A stretch of 58,202 bases of DNA. Source: Fragilaria crotonensis (Eukaryota > Bacillariophyta > Fragilariophyceae > Fragilariales > Fragilariaceae). Shown one piece after another: positions 23,601-34,019 of this stretch (its first letter is position 1; each line of letters starts with the position of its first letter). A program made the position numbers and the translations under genes. The notes below the pieces were generated by a model. The model was not told the origin of the DNA. It did no database searches and saw nothing but the letters and a program-made list of their open reading frames with translations. The stretch spans positions 1 through 58,202 of the forward strand of contig JAKSYS010000388.1 in assembly GCA_022925895.1 (NCBI GenBank). The letters run 5' to 3'.

Positions 23601-24849
23601 GAACACCCGACCTTGTCCGAAATGCAAGGCGCCGATTGAGAAGAATGATGGTTGTAACCATATGACGTGCAGCAATCGGAACTGTCGTCATGAGTTTTGT
23701 TGGATATGCCGCGAAGACTGGAAGATCCACAACACCGAGACGGGTGGTTTCTTCAGATGCAATCGTTGGCAGGCTGATGACAACCATAATTACTACGACT
23801 CTGATCCTCCAGAACATCGAGCGCCGGCAGGAAACAGCACGTCAGATCCTTTAGAGTCGCCTGAATTTAGTTATGGGACAGCCCTTCATTCGTCGCGTGT
23901 TGCGTGGCAGAAGTCAAAAGACATGGGACTGTTCTTGCACAATTATCGTCGCTGGACAGCCCACGCTGAGAGTGCGGCACTAGAACGACAAATGGCAGAT
24001 ACCGTATGCATGCGATTAGCGCCCGTCGTCGAAGCTGCAATTGATTTCAATGGTCAACATGATTTCGACTTCCGCGGAAAGGGCTTGTCATTCATACATG
24101 ACGCCTTCATTGAGCTCTTAGAATGTCGGTCGCTGCTGCAGCATAGCTATGCATTCGCCTTCTTTCGATATCCAATTAAGTATCATATTCGACGCGACCG
24201 CTTCACAAAGAGCAAGGAACGCGAGAAGCTGGGATTTGAACGGTTGCAGTCTGAATTAGAGATGTTGACGGAGCAATTGAGTGATATTGTGGCACGAAAG
24301 CACCTTCGAGCGACACAGACGCAAATAATGTTCTTGACGAAGAATGCTTGTCATAAACGAGGTGAATTTACTTCTCTCATGTTGTCACTTCTGAATGAAC
24401 AACTGAAGGAAGAAGCCAAGCGTGCATCGAGAGAGAAGGACGGGCCTGCGGTCAACCGTATCCGCCACGACGTGGGCTCAATATTTGATTTCGCTGCGGA
24501 GACCTCTGCTGCACGACGGTACCGTCATCATGATCACGTGTCGTCTCGACTCCGCAGACTGATGGAGGACCACCCACAGTCTAGGCGCTTTTTGCTCCCA
24601 GACTCAGACGACGATGATGATTTCCGGTTACCCTCACGAAGTTTCAGAACGCGCGTCGCCGAGGAGGATGCTGTGCAAGCTGAACTCTTTCCTGGGACAT
24701 TTCCTGGGGCGTACTTCCAATTCGATCGTCGTGACATGCGCACCAGTGACGATGAACCTCCCAGATTTCAGGACTGGGCATGCAGCGAGTGTACGTATAT
24801 GAATGCTGGGGGGCGCCGTTGCGCGATGTGTGGAACGTTTAGAAGGTAG
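20619..24849 (+). CDS. Ankyrin-RBR E3 ubiquitin ligase with C-terminal RanBP2-type zinc finger
   Basis: Starts at ATG 20619 (MAPQSVTAEIKPSRS). A 63-nt intron is proposed at 20844-20906. Between about 21200 and 21370 the reading frame changes (several one-base shifts or an undetected intron), then one frame runs cleanly from 21376 to 24849 (1,157 codons). It has ankyrin repeats (TLLHEACRLAHPEFVRLLL, RTALHMVTGG, GRTALHYSAELGRTDMCLTIL), a RING1 from about 22936 (CLICCDDMDG, CDHAFCAECL), an IBR (RFCFSCSSQTIHWPINC), and RING2 near 23614 (CPKCKAPIEKNDGCNHMTC). The Cys of GCNHM is the position that accepts ubiquitin in RBR ligases. A helical Ariadne-like region follows, and the last 25 residues form a RanBP2 zinc finger (WACSECTYMNAGGRRCAMC). 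RBR enzymes take ubiquitin from E2 onto this Cys and then onto substrate. Confidence 0.85.
20844..20906 (+). other. Intron in the RBR ligase gene
   Basis: GTAAGAAAAT at the start and GATGCACAG at the end, 63 nt. It joins two segments in phase 0 (IQK to ERRDHHS). An alternative acceptor, TTTTTCTCAG, lies at 20878. Confidence 0.6.
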
Positions 24850-24907
24850 GGGATCGAGGTTATTCTCATATAGTGTGTCTATTGCCCTAGCGATTTATGT
24901 TATTGTA

Positions 24908-25847
<940 letters not shown>

Positions 25848-26158
25848 TGACAACAACAGAAAGAAGGATCGAGAAATGTATTATTATGGATCACAAGTTC
25901 CTGTACCAGGCTCCAGGTGCTAGGTATCGACGTCTTCGATGCTTATTAGTGTTGTTGATGTGGACGTGCAGACAACGACGTCAAGGAAAAGGCAAAAAGA
26001 TAGGACTCCTACCAAAACGACCACGTACGTGATGTCGCCTTGTCCAAAATCATGCTTCTTGTGTTTTGTCTTGTTGTATCATATGTCGTCTGTCCATATG
26101 TCATATTCGCAAGCACACTGATTGGATACGAGTATACGGTACTGGAGTACAGAGTACA
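25848..26158. other. Upstream region of fabG
   Basis: Likely holds the fabG 5' UTR and promoter. No gene or clear motif was found. It passes directly into the minisatellite. Confidence 0.4.
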
Positions 26159-26682
26159 GAGTACAGTACAGAGTACAGTACAGAGTACAGTACAGAGTAC
26201 AGTACAGAGTACAGTACAGAGTACAGTACAGAGTACAGTACAGAGTACAGTACAGAGTACAGTACAGAGTACAGTACAGAGTACAGTACAGAGTACAGTA
26301 CAGAGTACAGTACAGAGTACAGTACAGAGTACAGTACAGAGTACAGTACAGAGTACAGTACAGAGTACAGTACAGAGTACAGTACAGAGTACAGTACAGA
26401 GTACAGTACAGAGTACAGTACAGAGTACAGTACAGAGTACAGTACAGAGTACAGTACAGAGTACAGTACAGAGTACAGTACAGAGTACAGTACAGAGTAC
26501 AGTACAGAGTACAGTACAGAGTACAGTACAGAGTACAGTACAGAGTACAGTACAGAGTACAGTACAGAGTACAGTACAGAGTACAGTACAGAGTACAGTA
26601 CAGAGTACAGTACAGAGTACAGTACAGAGTACAGTACAGAGTACAGTACAGAGTACAGTACAGAGTACAGTACAGAGTACAG
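26159..26682. repeat. 12-bp minisatellite, about 44 perfect copies
   Basis: The unit GAGTACAGTACA repeats head to tail with no visible mismatch for about 524 bp; it is preceded by two shorter GAGTACA units. Because 12 is a multiple of 3 and the unit lacks stops in most frames, long artificial reading frames (VQST, STEY, YRVQ, YCTL) run through it on both strands. I do not treat these as genes. Confidence 0.97.
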
Positions 26683-26740
26683 CGCCGAGCTCCCAGTCTC
26701 CGATTTAAGTGCAAGGTACAGTACCTGGTACTGTACCAGG

Positions 26741-27333
26741 TGTTAGGAATCTACCGTCACTCTGTCACACTGTCTCTCGTATTACTGTAAGGTTAAACAC
26801 CATACGGTAATACAATAGACAGTCCATTATTTTTCTTAGTCTGTCCGTGACCCGTTCCCGTAGAATGCTACGGATCAGAACCTGGTACTACCGGTCTGCA
26901 ACACAAAACTATTTGAATTTACTTCCTATGTAATTCAAATCATGAGTGTTGTTGATAACTTCAACAACACTCTTTTTACTATGGACAACACTTCCCAAAC
27001 ACCACTCAGGAAGTGGGACTAAGACAACACTTCATTTGTGAGACTCCAACTAATGTTGCAAGTCTCACCTTCATTTTTCATTCCAATTCATCTTATAATT
27101 TCCACAAACCAAAAACAGTAAAGGCCTTTACTAGTTAGCATCTACATTTCTACATCCTTGTATCAACAAATCTACCGCCATGGTGTATGTCTACAAAACA
27201 CCATCGCCCAAAGCTGGACGATCCGTCAGGTTCGCTTCCTCACCCGTCAAGTCCAACGTTAGACTTCTGGGTCCTACTAACCTTAAGTCTACCGTCGGCC
27301 AGTACTCGTGTACCGATCACACGAACACTGTCA
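26741..27333 (+). repeat. 5' LTR of copia copy B
   Basis: Starts TGTTAGG, ends TGTCA. It contains a series of hairpins at 26911-26940, 26944-26972 and 27038-27068, and a start codon in strong context (ACCGCCATGG) at 27180 that opens the first coding region. Confidence 0.95.
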
Positions 27334-30300
27334 TGGTTGCTCGCCTCGAACCACCGGTCCAAGGCTCTACCGTCGAGAGAAATTACTCGTCCGATCATTG
27401 GGCGAACCTTCGTACGGCCGTTAACAATTTGAGTTTAACTGCTATTAATTTCCCTCTCCTCACGGACTCGCCAGCAGCGAATTTAAACTCCCCATTGAAG
27501 AACAGAAGCTTCCCCAAGTCCACCATGAAGAACGCCATCCCGCCCACCCTTGCCCCTCGCATCTCTAGGTCCGCCCGTAAGGCCGAAGACCGCGATGCCT
27601 TCGACGATAACGTCGACGTCCGCGCCCCCATCGGCGCGAATCCTGTCCCTCCCGACACGCCCACCCATCCTGGCCTCTATCATGGAGCCTTAGCTTTCGG
27701 ATCTCCCAGAGGATCCAAGCATCAACGTGTCCACCGTTTTCCTTCTCCCAACACTACCCCTGATGACGATCAGGATCAACCAACCAAGAAGAAGAGGCGC
27801 ACCTCCATCAAGAAAGGTCCCAAGCCGCCTACCATGCCAACAATTCCGACGACAATTTCGACCAGATCATCCAGGAGGATCGCAACCTCCACTTCAACAG
27901 CGCAACAACAAGATTGCAGCTCCTTCTCCTCAGGGCACCAACATTAGCCACAGGGCTACTACTCCAACCAAGATGGCTGCAAAGATGCAAGCCACTTCTC
28001 CAACTACTCCAACTACTTTAACCACTACGGATGACAACAAAAGGGCACTACTACTGAACCAGATGATCACACTACAAAGCATTATGCATCTACCAATGCC
28101 AACTACAAGGACATTGGACCTACAGATGATAATGAGGAGGACAGCAACAACCACAGGACTACAAGTACTACAACTACCAATATCAGCACCAAAAGTACTT
28201 TCAACAACATGGCACCAAAATCCACAACCAACGTCGCGCACTCCGATGCCGCCACCCAAACACCAACACAGGAACTCGTTTCGCCCCCTACGGTTTCCTC
28301 GAAGCGCAGGAATCGCGCTCGCAGATTTTATCCCCGTCGTCACCCTCGCACGTCGCGACCCCAAATCGATCCATACGACGATCCGACGTCGCTGCAACAC
28401 CTTTCCCAAACCATTTTGGAATCGATCGATGACACATTCCCCCAATTCTTCCCCCTACCTTTCGCTCCATCACGTCGACGCAGACGATTCGCGCCCGAGC
28501 TCGCTCGCACCTCCTCAGCTCGCCGATCCAAATTCTGATCATCATTTGCCAAATTTTCACAGCAACTTGAAGTGGGACGTCATCGACTTGGCTCGCTACA
28601 TTCGACAAATTAACGCATTCACCGAAGATGAGGTACCAATTAACACCTCCTATACCCTGGGAACGATCCAAGATGACGTTGACAAAGTCATCAGAGCAAC
28701 TGCCGACGAACATGTGAAGTCACTTCAAAACACACTCACCATGATCGCACATGCACTGGTACGCCACACCACGCGTTGCCAGGCGCCACAGTACAACCTT
28801 CTCAGCCACCACTCCAAATTTGAGCGAATTCGAAGCGACAGATCTCGAGAAACGACTGTTCAAAGTTCTAAGAGTCATTTCGGCACTTTGGTGGGTGCCG
28901 ACAACTCAGCAGACTCGCGACTCAAAACTATGACGTCTGATGAGAACAGTGATAACGGCTCTGCTACCCCGCAATTTTGTACTGATTTTTCCCCGATTGA
29001 CCCAGAAATCCCGGATTCCCCCCAAAACTCCCACAGCTACCTCGCCCACGTTCTACGAACTATACCCCGAGTACAGCCCCTGCTCTTTTCCGGAATCCGA
29101 TCCCGAACCAACTCGCGACGACAACTCAACAACCCTCGATTCCGTTTCAAAATTTTCCACGTCAAGTCCGATTCCTGACGTCGTTTTGGAGATTTCCGAT
29201 TCTGTGAAACGTCCCGTTAACGGTCCTAACGCATCGCTCTCGTACTGTGCTGCCGTTGACACGGGAAACGCAGCTACTGTCGTTCGTACCGCGGTTTCCT
29301 CCCCCAACCCACAACAATGGGCCTGCAGAGCCCACAATCCGACCGTTTCCTCTGAGACTTTGACCTATTTGGATGTTCAGCACCCTGTCCCAATCAAATT
29401 GGAAGATTTGCCAAGCTCCCAAGCTGATGATGCCGATGTTTTCCTTGCCGATCATTGTTACTCCTGCAGTAATAATGACTCAACTAGGAAACTGTTAACT
29501 TTATCCTGATGCCGACCCAGATCCGCTACCAGAAGTTGCAAACGACCCTGATCCCGAACCAATGGACATTGTGGAGGATGATCTTGACAATAATGGCGAC
29601 GCTAACCGAGATATTGGTGAACCTAATGAGGTACCAAGTGCAGCTATACAACAACTTGTCAGACTACTGCCTCCTCTGCGCCCTGCCCCACCGTTACGAT
29701 ACGCCAACCCCCTCGACGCCATTCATCACCACCCTTTTCGGATGTTCCAACACTTCCATCACATTCCGTCACGCGACCTGTTTTTCACCGAGGCAATGCT
29801 AATGGACACAATCAACGGCACGATTCACCTTCGCGACCTACCGCTTTGCGTTCGCACAAGTGCAACTATATCTGCCTTTTGCATCAACACACTCGCCGAC
29901 CCACCCGAACTCAACATCATCCGTGGCCTCGACAAGCACTTCATCCACCACATCCTACTTCACGTCATACGCAACCACATGTATATCGACGAACTGATCT
30001 CCGGCACCAACATCCCACTTCTGAATGTACGACCCGATAAACTCCTGCTCCTACGTAGCATGAAGCACACCCTCAATCGCGCTACCAACATGGTCGTCCA
30101 ACACCTCAACGAACAGCAACGCTCCCAGTTCCTGCCCCGCCGAACTCCCCGAGCATTCAGCGACATCGACGACGCGTTCCACGACGACCCCCCAGACTGT
30201 CCGATGGAAACACGATGCGCAGTCGCCATCATCTACGCGCTCAGATTACTATACATCACGCATCACCGCAACTATTTCAACCGCGACCATGGACTAGCTG

Positions 30301-31601
30301 AGCACTATTTTTACCCGGACCATCTCTTCGCAATCGCAAAGGAAATCAAATCAACTGCCGCCGCTCTAAGTCTCCTTCCCGATACAACAACCTTCAACCT
30401 CCTGCCCCGTTTTGTTCACGATGCCTTTGACGAAGTCGACGACCTATTCCCCGGAACATCCCTTGGCCACCGTTCTGATCAATATTATCGCGACAAACTG
30501 CCCTATCTCCAAACGGAATTCGAACTCGTGCAACCTTATGTAACGGACTACATCAATTCTTTCCCGACGCCATCCACCGAAGCCAAAGAGATTGCGTCTG
30601 ACCGCGCCTGCGAATTGATTAACGTCGCCCTTTTTCAACATGCTATCATCCATCGTATGTCAAAGAAGCGTTCCAAGCAACCTGAACTCAACAACAACCA
30701 AGTTTTCATTGGCAACCTCCCCCCTGCAGACATGTTCCTTTCCAGTTTTGCTACCTGCTACCCAATGATCACCAAACCTTCTGATGTCCAACTGACCTTT
30801 GACAATGTTACTGAAGATACTTTGGCCATCAATCATGTGATTTGCAATCCCCTCATCCTTCAGGAGCTCATCGCCATGAACCGATTCGACAGCGATCCCT
30901 TCAATACATGGAGATTTACAACCGCCTCACCCGATAGCGACCGACACCGTCAACGATTCAATTGACTTCCTCCCCATTTCGAATACATCCTATTCCGAGT
31001 TGTGCAACTGCTTCATCCCAAAGACCCAACTGGCATTATCAGAGAGAACTACCCACCTACCAATGTTGTTATTTTCCAGGGCTCCCCTCCAAGCTCCCAC
31101 CTACTGCTTTGGCTCCCCAACTGAAATTGCTATCCCTACTCCAACAACTGGTGCCTTTCCATCAACCTTGACCATTCTGGAGATCCCATCATTGTCAACA
31201 ATATTTCTGGTGAAGCCTACAATCGTTCCACAGTTCAACGCCTCTTTCGGACCCAGACTGCCAAACCAATTCATCCTGATCAAGTTAATGACCCGGATTG
31301 GATACCACGCCACACTGCCGATTTACGTCGCCACCCCGATGCCGACTTGTACCACGTTGCCTGCGACCCCAAACGCATCCCGTTTTCCTTGGCTGTCCGC
31401 TTGATTCCAGTTTATACCACAGGCCCCAGTGGACAGACTATTTATCAAGCATGGGCTCTTCCACACCTTAACGATGCCCTCCGCGACCCTGAGCTGCAAC
31501 TATTCAACAATTTCCTCTCTTACTACCACACTGCAAAGGAAAACCACCCTGAGTTCCCATTCATTGATCTCATGGGATCTGATTCACCTGTTCCAAACTA
31601 T
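27180..31601 (+). pseudogene. Extra 5' coding region of copia copy B (unknown function)
   Basis: The ATG at 27180 lies in the LTR; 51 codons are read before the internal region begins at 27334 and the frame stays open across the junction. Segments: 27180-27947, parts of 27727-29178, 28940-29509, a good 467-residue frame at 29562-30965, and 31347 onwards to SDSPVPNYG near 31600. Together this is over 1,400 residues. The N-terminal third is basic and Thr/Pro-rich. A block RARRFYPRR...IDPYDDPTSLQ is shared with copy A. The 29562-30965 part is globular, with helices rich in His, Leu, Arg and Asp. No known retroviral domain, signal peptide or anchor is visible. It may be a Gag extension or an additional structural/accessory protein. 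Confidence 0.65.
27334..27345 (+). other. Possible primer-binding site of copia copy B
   Basis: TGGTTGCTCGCC directly follows the LTR with no spacer, the place where a tRNA 3' end (CCA) anneals. The matching tRNA was not identified, and the same bases are coding in the first frame. Confidence 0.4.
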
Positions 31602-31768
31602 GGTGAGTCTAGTTCACAATGTTTACATTATCCTGGTTGTTATGCTGGTTACTTACCTCTTTCTATCTGTGACAGTCTAAGCTGTCCCAATCAGATAGAA
31701 TCAGTTGCAAGTAACAATATAATTACCTTTCAACAGGATAATAGTACATTTTCTGGAACACATTTTGC

Positions 31769-34019
31769 ATGTCTTGCCGTTTCAACTCGCCGTTCATCTT
31801 TATTATCGGATCCGACTCGAACCCCGGACCCCAGGACGAAATTCCTGCACAAATCGACCCGCAAACGCAAATTTTGCACCAAACGAACCCCAAACTGCAA
31901 TTTTACACACGACGAACACGGCGACGAAATTCCTGCGCAAAACGACACTACCGGCGAAAATCCAACGCAAAACACCACCGACAGCCCGGAAATTCACTCC
32001 CAACAGCTAATTTCCGACGCAGAAACTACATACGACGAACACGCACAAACAACTCAACAACTGCCCGGAACTCAACCAAATCTCGCATTTTTACCACCAA
32101 ACTCGCCCGAAACAAGCAGTTCACACGCCGAAACACCCTCCAACTCACCTCCAACTGCGAAATCAACAACTGGGCCTCTAAAACGCTTCTCCGATGCATT
32201 TTCAGGCATTCTCACGCCGAAAAACGTAAAATTACCTCACAATCCGGACGCCACCGAATCGAACCCACAACCTCCGATTTCGACAACTTTTTCGACGACA
32301 CCCAAAATTATACCTACCAAAAAGTTCTCACCCCAAAATTTGAACCCCCCAACCACCAAATCCGTCGCAAAATCTTTCGCAACCCCAAAATCAACAAAAC
32401 GAAATTATTCAACCTCCCAGCACGAAATCTGCCAAACCTACGCAAAAATCACCTAATTTTGGAAACGACGACCAAAACCCCCCAAAATGCACCAAAATCC
32501 GTTGCAACACGCCCAACTCCGCGCCAGGCGACCCACGCAACCTTCACATACCCTCCCACTGTTGAAACCTTCTTTGATGAGGACACAGACCATGATTCAG
32601 AACAAGAACCCAAGCACATTCAACACACATCCCCTGATGCGCTCACATCATCAACGCGAACCGATTTTACTTATCCGCCAATCGAAGACCTCACGAAAAC
32701 ACTTTTGAAGTACGCCAAAAATGCTAACCTTCGCAAATTGTCCTACCCAACCGACCTTCAAGCACGCCGCCGACATTTTAACACCTTCATTGACAACCTT
32801 CGAATTGTTTGCAACATTTCCCCGTGGACGCGCCAAGTCTTTGATCTTTGGCCAAAACAAGTGTCCTATTCACACCCTTTTGTTGGCACTGCTATCTACA
32901 ATTTGATCTTCACAAACGTTTGCGACCCTTGCCAGAAACACATCATTGATGGCCCACCGGACGCTCGGACTGCAATTCTCACTCTACGACGCCACTGCGC
33001 TCCGCTAACTCCTGATCATGTCGAACGAACTCGCGAAGCTTTCTGCTCAATCAAACAACCACATCATGAAGTCGCAACCTCCTACCTCAACCGCATTCGC
33101 CTTCTCACGCGCGACTGCTATCATGCTGGAATACCCAACACTGACGCCGAACTCATCAAACGCACCGTTCGTGGTGGAAGCAATCACTCCTTCTACGCCG
33201 CATCCTATCAACGCCGACGCCGACATACGTCGAGCAGAACTGAATGACGAAGCTCTGCCACCATTCGCCGAACTCGAAAGCCATCTCCTGAACATTGACG
33301 AATCCCGTGGCCTCACACTCCCATCCCAAAACCACCGCAACTACAACCAACACGCCAACGCTGCCCGTGGTCACCACTCCCACCATTCTCAACCGCGCCA
33401 CAACCAAACTACCCAACGTGTTTTCACACAAAGACAACAACAAGCTTTCAGCTCCATCCTTCGACCTTATTCCAATCCCAGCAGCAACAATCAAAACCGA
33501 AACCAACCACCGCGACTACCGCAAAACCATTCGCGCCCGTTCCGACCTCCTACAAATCCTTCGCGACCACCATTCAACAACTCGAATCAACGTCGTCCAC
33601 CACCACCCTCCCCGCGGCCATCCAACCAGCCTCAACGAAACAATCGACCACCTTTCCGACCGACGTCCAGTCCTAATCAACGTCCATCTCCTAACGGATC
33701 CAACAACAACCATTCGCGCAACCCTTCCAATGCCGCTACAATCGTCTGCAATAACTGCGGACGCCTCGGCCACTATGCGCGCAACTGCACAAACCCCAGA
33801 TCAAACCAAAACAATCGCTCCACCAACCCTCAAAGACCATCCAACAATGAAAACGCTGCTCCCGCAACCAACAACGCGCCTACTTCATCACTGACTCTGG
33901 CCAAAACTCACCAGACCAATCAAGATACCACCACCAAGCCTTTTCAGCCTCATCTTTTGACAACACTGATGGTCACCCATCCAACATCCCTTGGCCCAAT
34001 CCTGACCTACCTCAGATGA
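31769..34019 (+). pseudogene. gag: Copia Gag of copy B
   Basis: The frame from ATG 31769 runs to 33247: a Thr/Asn/Pro-rich start, then the helical Gag core (FTYPPIEDLTKTLLKYAK, NTFIDNLRIVCNISPW, RHCAPLTPDHVERTREAF). A two-base change near 33210 moves the frame to 33018-34019, which carries a Pro/Asn/Arg-rich linker and one CCHC zinc knuckle at 33747-33788 (CNNCGRLGHYARNC), the nucleic-acid-binding motif of nucleocapsid. A further shift is needed after the knuckle to enter Pol. Gag would package the element RNA. Confidence 0.85.

Noticed and set aside
23110-23817. 235-codon minus-strand frame in the RBR gene
   Set aside because: Antisense shadow; the plus strand has clear zinc-binding motifs.
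26159-26682. CRISPR-like regular repeat
   Set aside because: There are no spacers; it is a simple head-to-tail minisatellite in a eukaryote.
26040-26790. Long frames of more than 200 codons on both strands (VQST, STEY, YRVQ, YCTL repeats)
   Set aside because: They are products of a 12-bp tandem repeat without stops, not genes.
27334-27352. Assignment of the primer-binding site to a specific tRNA
   Set aside because: The complement ends in CCA and includes GGTTCGA, but the spacing does not fit a normal T-arm and acceptor stem, so I do not name a tRNA.
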